NCBI GenBank assembly: GCA_945903305.1
Contig: CAMDOA010000028.1
Coordinates: forward strand, 1-33,064
Direction of reading: 5' to 3'
Source: Chitinophaga pinensis
GTDB taxonomy: Bacteria > Bacteroidota > Bacteroidia > Chitinophagales > UBA10324
Length of the DNA stretch: 33,064 bases
Shown: positions 24,355-33,041 of the stretch, in pieces
Layout of the letters: every line of letters begins with the position of its first letter
How positions within the stretch are numbered: the first letter of the stretch is position 1
Notes under the pieces: generated by a model
The model's input: only the letters and a program-made list of their open reading frames with translations
Database searches by the model: none
Told to the model about the DNA's origin: nothing
Translations under genes and position numbers: made by a program

Positions 24355-27174
24355 CTACCGGCTCAAGTACATACTCTTCTCCTTATAAAGCTGTCGGAAG
24401 ATTGGGTCGTATAAATCTTTTATAAAGCGGATGGATTCGCCGGTTGATTTCATTTCGGGGCCGAGTTCTTTATTTACATTCGGAAATTTATCGAATGAGA
24501 AAACAGGCTCCTTAATGGCGTAGCCGGTGAGTTTGCGGTCGTACTTAAAGTCTTTAATTTTTTTCGCACCAATCATTACCTTGGTTGCAATGTTTAAATA
24601 TGGAATCTGGTATGCCTTTGCAATGAAAGGAGTTGTTCGCGATGAACGAGGGTTCGCTTCTATCACATAAACTTTTCCTTTTTTAATGGCGAACTGAATA
24701 TTGATGAGTCCGATAATTTTTATGGCTCGAGCAATTTTTCCGGCATACTCTACCATGCTGTTCACTACTTCAAACGGTAAATCAAATGAAGGTAGCACCG
24801 CACTGCTATCACCACTGTGAATGCCTGCAGGTTCAATGTGTTCCATCACACCCATTATGTGAACTTCATCGCCATCACTGATTGCATCTATCTCTGCTTC
24901 TTCAGCACGGTCGAGGAAGTGGTCAATCAGAATTTTATTTCCCGGCATGTGCTTCATCAATTTCAGCACTGCGGTTTCCAATTCTTCATCATTTATTACA
25001 ATGCGCATACGCTGACCGCCGAGCACATAACTCGGCCGAACAAGCACCGGATAACCCACCCGATGCGCCACTTCAACAGCATCGTCAACCGACATTGCCA
25101 CTCCGTATTCGGGATATGGAATTCCCAACTCTTTCAGCAAATCAGAAAACGCGCCGCGGTCTTCAGCGATGTCCATGTTCTCGAAACTGGTTCCGATAAT
25201 TTTTATTCCGTTTGCGTGAAGGCGCTTCGCGAGTTTCAATGCAGTTTGTCCGCCGAGTTGCACAATCACACCTTCGGGTTTTTCCAACTCAATAATTTCA
25301 ATCAGGTGTTCCCAGTACACCGGTTCGAAATACAATTTATCAGCAATGTCGAAATCAGTTGAAACAGTTTCGGGATTACAATTGACCATGATGGCTTCGT
25401 AACCACACTCGCGAATGGCAATCAATCCGTGCACACAACAATAATCAAATTCAATTCCCTGCCCGATTCGATTTGGCCCTGAACCCAATACAATAATTTT
25501 TTTCTTTTTGCTGACCACACTTTCATTCTCACTCTCAAAACATGAATAATAATATGGAGTGCGCGCTTCAAATTCTGCAGCGCAGGTATCAACCAATTTG
25601 TAAGTGCGGCGAATGTCGAACTCTTTTCTTTTTGCATACACATCTTCGTCGGTGCAATTCGTAAACAGAAATGCAAGTTGCGAATCGGAGTATCCCATCT
25701 GCTTTGCTTCGAGTAAAACTTCTTTCGGAACATTCTGCAAATTGTACTTGCGCAATTCAGTTTCTGTTTTCACCAACTGATTTATCTGGTCGAGAAACCA
25801 CGGGTCAATGAGCGTGAGTTTCTGAATTGTTTTTACTGATACACCGAGTGTGAGCGCATCTTTTATTCTGAACAATCTGTCCCAACTCGGATGTTGAATG
25901 CGGTCTAAAACTTCTTCTGATTTTTTGCTGTATAATTTTCCATCTGCGCCCAAACCAATCGAATCATTCTCCAGACTCTGACAAGCTTTCTGCAATGCTT
26001 CAATAAAAGTTCTGCCGATGCTCATCACTTCTCCAACCGATTTCATTTGCAGTCCGAGTGTTTCATCGCAACCGGGAAACTTATCGAAATTCCATCGCGG
26101 AATTTTTACCACCACATAATCCAACGCGGGTTCAAAATATGCTGAAGTAGTTTTTGTAATTTGATTTTGCAATTCATCCAGACGATAACCAATCGCGAGT
26201 TTCGCTGCAATCTTGGCAATCGGATAACCTGTTGCTTTCGATGCAAGCGCTGATGAGCGCGACACACGCGGATTAATTTCCACTGCCAATAAATCTTCTG
26301 TTTCAGGGTCGAGTGCGAATTGCACATTGCAACCACCCGCGAAATTTCCCATGCTGCGCATCATCTTGATGGACATGTCGCGCATACGCTGATATGCAGT
26401 ATCACTCAGTGTCATTGCAGGCGCGCAAGTAATGGAATCACCGGTGTGCACACCCATCGGGTCGAAATTTTCTACTGTGCAAATGATGCACACATTGTCG
26501 GCGCTGTCGCGCAATAATTCCAGTTCAAATTCTTTCCAACCAAGAACAGCTTTCTCTACCAACACTTCGTGAGTGGGAGATGCCTTCAATCCACGCTCGA
26601 GAGCAGCATCAAATTCTTCGCGCTTGTGCACGAAGCCTCCGCCGCTTCCACCGAGTGTATAAGACGGACGAATCACTAATGGAAACCCAATCTCTTGTGC
26701 AATCTCTTTTCCTTCCAACATCGAGTTCGCCACTCTTGAAGGAGCAACGGGCACACCGATTTCTCCCATGAGACGACGAAACACTTCGCGGTTTTCTGCG
26801 CGCTCAATTCCTTCAATGTCCACACCAATCAACCGAACATTATATTTTTTCCAGATGCCCATTTCATCTGCTTCCTTGCAAAGATTGAGAGCAGTTTGTC
26901 CGCCCATAGTCGGAAGCACCGCATCAATTTGTCGTTCTTCGAGAATCTGAATTATGCTTTCCGGTGTGAGCGGCAACAGGTAAATATGATCTGCCGTCAC
27001 AGGGTCAGTCATGATGGTTGCCGGATTCGAATTGATGAGCGACACTTCAATTCCTTCTTCGCGCAACGAGCGTGATGCCTGCGTTCCGGAGTAATCGAAC
27101 TCACATGCCTGCCCGATGATGATGGGACCGCTGCCAATGATGAGGACTGATTTTATGCTGTTGTCTTTAGGCAC
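24355..27174 (-). CDS. carB: Carbamoyl-phosphate synthase large subunit, short form
   Basis: 939 residues from a GTG start (CAC at 27172-27174 on the plus strand). The first half has GSGPIIIGQACEFDYSGTQA and an ATP-grasp domain (about 130-330, RPSYTLGGSGGG and NVQFALDP, EINPRVSRSSALASKATG). The second half repeats this with GSGPNRIGQGIEFDYCCVH and RPSYVLGGQRM. It makes carbamoyl phosphate for pyrimidines and arginine with the CarA glutaminase, which is not in the window. The protein stops at about the end of the second ATP-grasp half and lacks the roughly 130-residue MGS-like domain that binds UMP and ornithine in E. coli. This shorter form is usual in parts of the Bacteroidota, not a local truncation. 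Confidence 0.96.
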   Translation of the reverse strand: MPKDNSIKSVLIIGSGPIIIGQACEFDYSGTQASRSLREEGIEVSLINSNPATIMTDPVTADHIYLLPLTPESIIQILEERQIDAVLPTMGGQTALNLCKEADEMGIWKKYNVRLIGVDIEGIERAENREVFRRLMGEIGVPVAPSRVANSMLEGKEIAQEIGFPLVIRPSYTLGGSGGGFVHKREEFDAALERGLKASPTHEVLVEKAVLGWKEFELELLRDSADNVCIICTVENFDPMGVHTGDSITCAPAMTLSDTAYQRMRDMSIKMMRSMGNFAGGCNVQFALDPETEDLLAVEINPRVSRSSALASKATGYPIAKIAAKLAIGYRLDELQNQITKTTSAYFEPALDYVVVKIPRWNFDKFPGCDETLGLQMKSVGEVMSIGRTFIEALQKACQSLENDSIGLGADGKLYSKKSEEVLDRIQHPSWDRLFRIKDALTLGVSVKTIQKLTLIDPWFLDQINQLVKTETELRKYNLQNVPKEVLLEAKQMGYSDSQLAFLFTNCTDEDVYAKRKEFDIRRTYKLVDTCAAEFEARTPYYYSCFESENESVVSKKKKIIVLGSGPNRIGQGIEFDYCCVHGLIAIRECGYEAIMVNCNPETVSTDFDIADKLYFEPVYWEHLIEIIELEKPEGVIVQLGGQTALKLAKRLHANGIKIIGTSFENMDIAEDRGAFSDLLKELGIPYPEYGVAMSVDDAVEVAHRVGYPVLVRPSYVLGGQRMRIVINDEELETAVLKLMKHMPGNKILIDHFLDRAEEAEIDAISDGDEVHIMGVMEHIEPAGIHSGDSSAVLPSFDLPFEVVNSMVEYAGKIARAIKIIGLINIQFAIKKGKVYVIEANPRSSRTTPFIAKAYQIPYLNIATKVMIGAKKIKDFKYDRKLTGYAIKEPVFSFDKFPNVNKELGPEMKSTGESIRFIKDLYDPIFRQLYKEKSMYLSR

Positions 27175-27183
27175 AGTTTCTTG

Positions 27184-27215
27184 ATTTGGAAATTTGAAGA
27201 TTTGAAGATTTGAAA
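27184..27215. repeat. ATTTGAAR 8-base tandem repeat, 4 units, in the carB leader
   Basis: Units are ATTTGGAA, ATTTGAAG, ATTTGAAG and ATTTGAAA, followed by a degenerate ATGAAAAG. It sits 9 bases upstream of the carB start codon, so it would be transcribed in the leader as CTTCAAAT repeats. Confidence 0.8.
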
Positions 27216-27283
27216 ATGAAAAGCAGTCGTGATAAAATATTTTCGACTGAGTGATAATTAATTTTTCCTTTCATCTCAGGCGA

Positions 27284-27313
27284 CAAATGTAATAGAGAAT
27301 GCCGCGAATGAAA
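27284..27313 (-). promoter_or_regulatory. Bacteroidota-type promoter candidate for carB
   Basis: Read on the minus strand, TACATTTG (27291 to 27284) matches the TAnnTTTG -7 element exactly. A TTTC (27313 to 27310) lies 18 bases upstream, close to the -33 TTTG consensus. It is about 110 bases before the GTG start of carB, leaving a leader that contains the 8-base repeat array. Confidence 0.45.
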
Positions 27314-27374
27314 GAGGTGTTGAAAGGTTGTGGGAAAGAAAAGACAGTTGATAGTTTGAAGAAGGCATTTTACT

Positions 27375-27405
27375 GATTTGACAACTTTTAAAAAGCTGTC
27401 AAATC
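27375..27405. promoter_or_regulatory. 31-base near-perfect palindrome upstream of the cytochrome c gene
   Basis: GATTTGACA (27375-27383) and TGTCAAATC (27397-27405) are perfect inverted arms. Between them CTTTT and AAAAG also pair around a single central A, leaving one mismatched pair. It lies 68 bases before the cytochrome c ATG in the spacer shared with divergent carB. A TTGACA/TGTCAA dyad could be an operator; an mRNA leader hairpin is an alternative. Confidence 0.45.
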
Positions 27406-27472
27406 TTATACGCCGAAGAATTGAATTCGGAAAAAATTTTCTTTATTTTTCTTGCCCAAAACAAAAATCTAT

Positions 27473-28447
27473 ATGAAACGATTACTGAAAATTCTTAAAT
27501 GGACAGGAATTGTACTTGTTCTTCTCGTGCTTGGAATTTGCGCAGCAGTTTATTTTATGTACCCTGCTAAATACAAAGTTCCGTATCCTGAAATCGCAGC
27601 CAACAACGACAGCGCAGTAATCGCTCACGGAAAATACCTGGTGTATGCCACAGCACATTGTGCTGAGTGCCATGCGTTCACAAGAGAAAGTTTTAACGAC
27701 TACAAACCCGGCGATATGCCTCCACTTACCGGTGGCATGCCATTCAATTTTCCCGGAGCTGTTGCTTATGCGCGAAACCTCACACCTGATAACGAAACAG
27801 GAATTGGTAAATACACCGATAAAGAACTTGCACGGATCATCCGGTACGGTGTAAAACCAAATGATGAAGCCATTATGCCCTTTATGATGTATGGTGATTT
27901 GAATGATCAGGATTTAACTGCTATTGTTTCTTACCTGCGTTCGGTTGCACCGGTTAAAAAACAAATACCCGAAAACGAAATCGGTTTCCTGATGAAGGGA
28001 GTCATTTTATTTTTTATGAAACCATTTATGCCAACCGGAGAATTTACCAAGCCAATTGAAGCTGATACCTCAGTAGCTTATGGAAAATATTTAGCTCACG
28101 CGGTTTCCGGTTGTGTGTCATGCCATACAAAAATGGATGAGATTACAGGGGAGTTAATCGGTCCGTTATTCGGTGGCGGTGGAAAAACTCCAAGTGTTAC
28201 AGAAGAGCCCGGAGTGTGGGTTTTATCACCAAACCTGACTCCGGATCCTGAAACCGGAAAAATGTATGACTGGAGTTTTGAACTTTTCAAAAATCGGTTT
28301 AAGCAAGGTAGAACTGTGAAGGAAAGTATTATGCCATGGGAAATGTTTCAGAATTATTCTGATGATGATTTGAAAGCAGTTTACAAATACCTGCAATCAA
28401 TTCCTGCTGTAAAAAATGAAGTGAAGGAAGTGGTGATAAGAGAATAA
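27473..28447 (+). CDS. Membrane-anchored dihaem c-type cytochrome
   Basis: 324 residues. One N-terminal membrane anchor (about 11-29) precedes two cytochrome c domains with haem motifs CAECH (63-67) and CVSCH (214-218). Each domain has the matching NLTPDxETG stretch and a late MP motif (IMPF at 134-137, IMPW in the second) that would supply the Met axial ligand. The two halves look like an internal duplication. It should carry electrons at the periplasmic face of the inner membrane; the partner dehydrogenase or oxidase is not in the window. The frame is open to a TTG at 27452, but ATG 27473 gives a normal anchor. It converges on the next gene with 4 bases between stops. Confidence 0.9.
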   Translation: MKRLLKILKWTGIVLVLLVLGICAAVYFMYPAKYKVPYPEIAANNDSAVIAHGKYLVYATAHCAECHAFTRESFNDYKPGDMPPLTGGMPFNFPGAVAYARNLTPDNETGIGKYTDKELARIIRYGVKPNDEAIMPFMMYGDLNDQDLTAIVSYLRSVAPVKKQIPENEIGFLMKGVILFFMKPFMPTGEFTKPIEADTSVAYGKYLAHAVSGCVSCHTKMDEITGELIGPLFGGGGKTPSVTEEPGVWVLSPNLTPDPETGKMYDWSFELFKNRFKQGRTVKESIMPWEMFQNYSDDDLKAVYKYLQSIPAVKNEVKEVVIRE

Positions 28448-28451
28448 AAAA

Positions 28452-29579
28452 TTACCGCCTGATAACAATCTTCTTCCATTCTGTTATTTTACCAAAATTA
28501 ATTTTCAGAAAATAAATTCCGGCTGCAAGCAATTCTACATTTATAATTTTTGATGGTTGAATTACTTCGGCTTGATAAACTTCTTTTCCGAAAACATCGA
28601 AGATTGATATTGCATAGCCAAACATATTCTCACCGGAAATTGCAAAATGAGAAGAGCATGGATTTGGATAAATTAAGAAATTATTTTCTCTCGTTTCCGG
28701 GTTTTCTGTTCCAGAAATTATATCTGCAAGATAAAGATTGCCGCCTGTTCCGAAAAATCGTTCGTCGCTGAGGTAAAACTGATTTTTATTTTTAAGCAAA
28801 ACCGATTCCTTCTGCGTAAGCGATGTAAATGCATAATGTTCGGGTGTAACTGAAAAAAAATGATTCTGCGAATAGTTTCTGAAAATATAAACCGACTGAT
28901 AGGCCAACAAAATAAAAGTGGAGTCTGTTTCAGAAATATCTGCCGAGGTTACTTGCTGATTGGTGTAAAAACTATCAATCAACTCAGCCACATAATTTCC
29001 GGGAACGGCAGGCAAGCGATAACACTTTGTGTAGCCCGTGCTGCTCGACGAAATATTTTTTGAAAACAAGTACAACGAATCACCTGAATGAATCATGGCC
29101 TCGCAATCGAAATTCAGATTGGCGCCCGATGGAGGAAAAGCATTTTGGTCGGGATAAGAAAATGAAATCGTATCTGCAAAGACGGTATCGGTTCCCGATG
29201 CAAGCGCATAAGTTGATACACGATAAATCCGGAGATTGGTTCTGGTACAAAAATTATTTCCGAAATCACCAATGAACAAAGTGCCATTGTGGTCGTTGGC
29301 CAAATCTTCCCAATCAACATTTGATGCTCCTGCAATAACAGTTGAATCAATCAACTGTCCGTTTAACAAATAATGATAGAGCCTTGGTTTTCCTCCACTG
29401 TCGTTGTGAGTCCAAATGGAAGTCGAATCTGTTTGTTCGAGTCCGGAAGTTTCATTGCAAAATGGTTGAAGAGAGCCAAGTGTTTGCAACGAAATGGTTT
29501 GTGCAACGCACTTCGATAAACTCATTGTGACAATGAATATTGAAAAAAAAAGAACGAGGTGTAACAGTCCTTTTTTCAT
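28452..29579 (-). CDS. Secreted propeller-like protein with T9SS type A tail
   Basis: 375 residues. Signal peptide about 1-27 (ends KCVAQ). The body begins ETSGLEQTDSTSIWTHNDSG and has SNVDWEDLANDHNGTLFIGD, a pattern seen in beta-propeller proteins of the SdiA-regulated/phytase-like type found in Bacteroidota. No catalytic residues are assigned. The end is a sorting domain (FLIYPNPCSSHF, FGKEVYQ, GIYFLKI). Its ATG overlaps the TGA of the SDR gene by 4 bases, so the two are translationally coupled although a functional tie is not obvious. Part of the signal peptide (bases 29511-29532) is encoded by sequence matching the interspersed repeat found next to cysN. Confidence 0.8.
   Translation of the reverse strand: MKKGLLHLVLFFSIFIVTMSLSKCVAQTISLQTLGSLQPFCNETSGLEQTDSTSIWTHNDSGGKPRLYHYLLNGQLIDSTVIAGASNVDWEDLANDHNGTLFIGDFGNNFCTRTNLRIYRVSTYALASGTDTVFADTISFSYPDQNAFPPSGANLNFDCEAMIHSGDSLYLFSKNISSSSTGYTKCYRLPAVPGNYVAELIDSFYTNQQVTSADISETDSTFILLAYQSVYIFRNYSQNHFFSVTPEHYAFTSLTQKESVLLKNKNQFYLSDERFFGTGGNLYLADIISGTENPETRENNFLIYPNPCSSHFAISGENMFGYAISIFDVFGKEVYQAEVIQPSKIINVELLAAGIYFLKINFGKITEWKKIVIRR
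29511..29532 (-). repeat. Repeat-derived segment inside a signal-peptide coding region
   Basis: This 22-base stretch differs at only two positions from the left arm of the repeat at 13755-13776. Read on the minus strand it encodes VTMSLSK inside the signal peptide of the T9SS propeller-like protein. Confidence 0.65.
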
Positions 29580-30331
29580 TCCTTGTTAAAATAAAACGGA
29601 CTTGCCTGTGCGGCGGGTACAATCAACAGTTCGTTAATGTTTACATGCATCGGTGTATTAAAGCAATAGCTGATTACATCAGCAATATCATTTGCATTCA
29701 GTGGTATGTATCCCTTGTAAACACTTTTCGCTTTCTCCTTATCACCTTTAAAACGAACTTCGGAAAATTCTGTTTCCGCTGCACCGGGATGAATGGCGGT
29801 GACACGGATTTTCTTTTTCAGTAAATCAATCCGCATGGCTTGTGTGAGAGCATCCACCGCGAACTTGGTGGCGCAATACACATTGCCTTTTTCATACACA
29901 TATTTTCCGGCAGTGGAGCCGATGTTAAAAATATATGGATTCGTGCTTTGCTTCATCAATGGCAAAACCGCTTTTGTTACATAAAGCAATCCTTTCACAT
30001 TGGTATCAATCATAGCATCCCAGTCTTCGAGTTCGCCGTCTTCAATTGTTCCGAAACCATGCGCTCCGCCGGCATTATTCACGAGCACATCAATGTTTTT
30101 CCATTCATTGCTTAAAGAATCAATGGCACTTTTTACTTCATTTTTCTTTCGCACATCGAAACATAAAGTCAGTACTTCAGATTTGAATTCGTCTTGAATA
30201 TTCTTGCTGACTGCCGCCAATTTTTCTTTTCTTCTTCCTGTAATAATTACACGATGCCCTTCTGATGCAAATCGTTTGGCAATTGCTTCTCCAAAACCTG
30301 ATGTTGCGCCTGTGATAAATACCGTACTCAT
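29576..30331 (-). CDS. Short-chain dehydrogenase/reductase (YdfG-like)
   Basis: 251 residues, classical SDR size. The nucleotide-binding TGATSGFG is at 7-14, NNAG at 85-88, and the catalytic residues are Ser 139, Tyr 152 and Lys 156 (IGSTAGKYVYEKGNVYCATK). TGRR after the second strand points to NADP preference. The overall style, including HPGAAETEFSEVRFKGD, matches the NADP-dependent 3-hydroxy acid / serine dehydrogenase group typified by YdfG. It is cytoplasmic. Its stop overlaps the start of the T9SS gene downstream. The true substrate cannot be read from sequence. Confidence 0.9.
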   Translation of the reverse strand: MSTVFITGATSGFGEAIAKRFASEGHRVIITGRRKEKLAAVSKNIQDEFKSEVLTLCFDVRKKNEVKSAIDSLSNEWKNIDVLVNNAGGAHGFGTIEDGELEDWDAMIDTNVKGLLYVTKAVLPLMKQSTNPYIFNIGSTAGKYVYEKGNVYCATKFAVDALTQAMRIDLLKKKIRVTAIHPGAAETEFSEVRFKGDKEKAKSVYKGYIPLNANDIADVISYCFNTPMHVNINELLIVPAAQASPFYFNKE

Positions 30332-30384
30332 AAAATTAATTTATGGCGAAAAATAATCTGTGAAAGTGGTGTTGACTCAAATAA

Positions 30385-31071
30385 TTATTCAGATAAAATT
30401 TTCTTTGCGAGTGGAAATATTTTCTCTATCCATAATCCATACTGCTTTGCTGATGGATGCAAACCATCTGAAGCCGCGAGTGATAAATCTGTTGTTGCAT
30501 TTCTGCTTATGGAAGTGATGTTACAGTAAGGGCATCCGGAAATTTTTGCTTCTTCTTCATTCACTTTGTTGAAGGCATCAATCTCATCAGCAATTTTTTT
30601 CCGGTCTCTTCCTTCGGCGAAAGGCATTACTCCCCAATCCGGAATGGAAATCACAATTACATGAGCGGGTTTGTTGTTTGCATATTTTATTGCGAGATTG
30701 AGCAATTCACGAAATTCTTTTCGGTATTCGTCAATAGATTTTTCGCGGTATTGATTGTTTACGCCAATCAGCAATGTCACTAAATCGTAAGGTGGTGATG
30801 GAGGATTTTCATTTATTCCTTTCATCAGTTCATCAGTAGTCCAGCCGGTTGTTGCAATAATTTCGGGATTAGAAATTTCTATTCCGGATTTTTTTAACAA
30901 CGCTTGTAACTGGTACGGAAAATTTTCTGCTGACGGAACTGCTTCACCTATTGTGTAAGAGTCGCCGAGGTTGAGCATTCGGTAAGTTTTCATGGAATTA
31001 GTTTCAGTGTATGACGAAAGTAAAATTGCAGCTAAACAAAACAAGTTGAAAATTATTTTGACTGATTGCAT
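30385..31071 (-). CDS. SGNH/GDSL-family hydrolase with N-terminal signal segment
   Basis: 228 residues from ATG at 31071. SGNH blocks are visible: LNLGDSYT (Ser 38), a late Gly-containing block, IGVNNQY (Asn 105) and SDGLHPS (Asp 202, His 205). The family acts as esterases, lipases or carbohydrate deacetylases. A hydrophobic segment (about 5-20) looks like a signal peptide, perhaps with export to the periplasm. The frame stays open to 31173, but that would add 34 basic residues before the signal segment, so I use the internal ATG. Its last codons lie 53 bases from the SDR start. Confidence 0.85.
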   Translation of the reverse strand: MQSVKIIFNLFCLAAILLSSYTETNSMKTYRMLNLGDSYTIGEAVPSAENFPYQLQALLKKSGIEISNPEIIATTGWTTDELMKGINENPPSPPYDLVTLLIGVNNQYREKSIDEYRKEFRELLNLAIKYANNKPAHVIVISIPDWGVMPFAEGRDRKKIADEIDAFNKVNEEEAKISGCPYCNITSISRNATTDLSLAASDGLHPSAKQYGLWIEKIFPLAKKILSE

Positions 31072-31226
31072 GTATATGCTATTTAATTTTCTTGTTTTTA
31101 AAAATATGGCACTACACCGTCGCAGATTTTCCTTGGTCTGTGTCAATCCAAATAAATTTTTACTGATTGCCACGAAAGTTTAAGCTGGAAATCTGTGGCT
31201 TAAATTCGTCTAACTTCAACCTCCAA

Positions 31227-33041
31227 CTAATTCAAATTATCTCCTCTCAAATCCCTGAACCGCTTCCGCGCCTCAATCACATAAATGCTTCCGGGATACT
31301 TGGTCATAATTTCTTTATACAATTCCATCGCCACGGTTTTATTATTCAAATATTTTTCCTGCAATTCGGCTAACTGAAAAATGGCATCATCGCCCAGCAA
31401 ATCGGTCGAATAATTATCGCCAAGCAACTGAAACATCTCAGCCGATTTTTCAAAATTCCGCTGCTGTAAATAAATGCGCGCCTTCGCAAACAAAATATCA
31501 TCAAGCAACGATGTCTCCGGAAACCTTGCTGCCAGTGAATCAAGAGCAGTAATGGCTTCCGGATTTCTATTCTGATAAATCAGCAAGTCGGCACGCGCAT
31601 AAAAACCCATCGCATCATACGAAGTATCAAGGCCGGTATTATCTTGAATGAAAACCGAAAGCGCAATGGCATCATTCGAAATTAATTCCGAAGTTGAACC
31701 CTTCAACACATCCAATTGCGCTTTTGCCCAATCAAAATCACCGGTGTAGTAACTCACCTTCGAATTCAGAAACCGCGCCTCCTCTCCCAACTCATCATCC
31801 TTGTAATCCTTATCCACCTGACCATACATCAGCATGGCATCCCAAACTTCATTATCCATTAAAAAATAATCGCCCAAATCCAGTTTGCACCGCGCAATAG
31901 GTTTACTGTCGTTTGTGCGAAGCTTAATGGTGCTGTTCAAAATTGCGATGGCCGAATCAAGATTATGAAAATAGCGCGCATACAAATTTGCCAGTTCCCG
32001 TTGCGTACCAATTGTTCCAAGCCCTCTGCCGAATTCATTTAAATAAACTTCGTAACCGCTGCGAAGCGTATTCAAATCCTGTTCAGTATAATTATTCGCT
32101 ACAGTAATTTTTGTTTTCAGCGTTTGCAGCAAATTGGTTTTCGCGGCCATGTAGTAACCACCCTGCGTTCCATACTCAGCAATAATATATTCATAACATT
32201 TTGCTGATGCATCATAAAAACCTTCGGCAAAAGCCGACTGCCCCAATTGAAAAACCCGCGCGCCCTGCTCGCGGTTTCTTTTGTCCAATGCCCTTGCCTG
32301 CACCAATGCGCCATCAAAATCTTTGCGCTGCACAAACATCCACAACAACATTTCCGGATACACATTACTGTCCGCATTTTTCTGAATGCGCCGGTATAGT
32401 TGTGTCTGCAATTCGGTTACATAAACTTGTTCTTCCAATAAGCCTTGCAAAAATCCCTGCACATTACTCATGTTATTTTCATTGTTATCCAGAATATCTA
32501 AGTATGCATTCACCGTGCCGGCCACATCGCCCTTCTTCATATAAACCGCTGCCAGTTCATAACTGAAAAACGCATTACTGTTCAATAATTTTCTGCCCTT
32601 CTCGTAAGTGGCAATGGCCATATCATACATACCCGAATTCAAAAACAAAGTAGCCAGCACAAGCACCTCACCGGCATCAGGCGCCAGATTATCAATGGCG
32701 CTGTTAAATTGTGCCAGTGCATTTTTCTCATCACCGTTCAACTGATAAACCTGTCCGAGGTCAATGTAGAATCCCGCATTTTTCGGATACCGCTTCAATT
32801 GTTTCTTCACCACTTTCACCGCATCATCATAATTTTTTTGCGCCACCAGCGTGTTATAATACCCCTGATAATAATTCCGGTTATCAGCATACTTGCTGTA
32901 TAGTTTTTCGTAAAGCACCAGCGCCTTATCAAAATCTCCCTGCCCGTAATAATACTGTGCAAGGTTAGCATCCTGCACTTCCGTTTGCGCCATTGAAATT
33001 ATAGGGAAGAGGAGTAGTAGAAATAAAAGTAGTTGCTTCAT
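31227..33041 (-). CDS. Exported tetratricopeptide-repeat protein
   Basis: 604 residues. Signal peptide about 1-18 (PIISMAQ), then TPR-type helical repeats across nearly the whole length: YYYGQGDFDKALVLYEKLY, GQVYQLNGDEKNALAQFNSA, AAVYMKKGDVAGTVNAYLDI, and later AKARIYLQQRNFEKSAEMFQ. There is no sorting domain and no enzyme domain. It is likely a periplasmic scaffold or assembly factor, similar in plan to many Bacteroidota TPR proteins of the YfgC/BamD-like or T9SS-accessory kinds, but I cannot name it. Its start lies 23 bases from the window end, so the upstream context is missing. Confidence 0.88.
   Translation of the reverse strand: MKQLLLFLLLLFPIISMAQTEVQDANLAQYYYGQGDFDKALVLYEKLYSKYADNRNYYQGYYNTLVAQKNYDDAVKVVKKQLKRYPKNAGFYIDLGQVYQLNGDEKNALAQFNSAIDNLAPDAGEVLVLATLFLNSGMYDMAIATYEKGRKLLNSNAFFSYELAAVYMKKGDVAGTVNAYLDILDNNENNMSNVQGFLQGLLEEQVYVTELQTQLYRRIQKNADSNVYPEMLLWMFVQRKDFDGALVQARALDKRNREQGARVFQLGQSAFAEGFYDASAKCYEYIIAEYGTQGGYYMAAKTNLLQTLKTKITVANNYTEQDLNTLRSGYEVYLNEFGRGLGTIGTQRELANLYARYFHNLDSAIAILNSTIKLRTNDSKPIARCKLDLGDYFLMDNEVWDAMLMYGQVDKDYKDDELGEEARFLNSKVSYYTGDFDWAKAQLDVLKGSTSELISNDAIALSVFIQDNTGLDTSYDAMGFYARADLLIYQNRNPEAITALDSLAARFPETSLLDDILFAKARIYLQQRNFEKSAEMFQLLGDNYSTDLLGDDAIFQLAELQEKYLNNKTVAMELYKEIMTKYPGSIYVIEARKRFRDLRGDNLN

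Noticed and set aside
24817-25362. 181-codon open frame on the plus strand inside carB
   Set aside because: It is antisense to strongly conserved CarB coding sequence and has no recognisable domain; it follows from codon bias of the real gene.
24355-27174. carB considered as truncated because the MGS-like domain is missing
   Set aside because: The protein ends cleanly after the second ATP-grasp half, as in other Bacteroidota CarB proteins of about 940 residues; no remnant of the domain is seen downstream.
31179-31204. TTTAAGC/GCTTAAA inverted repeat after the TPR gene, considered as a terminator
   Set aside because: The stem is only 7 pairs and weak, and no convincing T tract follows on the minus strand.
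32201-32566. 121-codon plus-strand frame inside the TPR gene
   Set aside because: Pro/His-rich shadow of the opposite-strand TPR protein with no start context or family resemblance.
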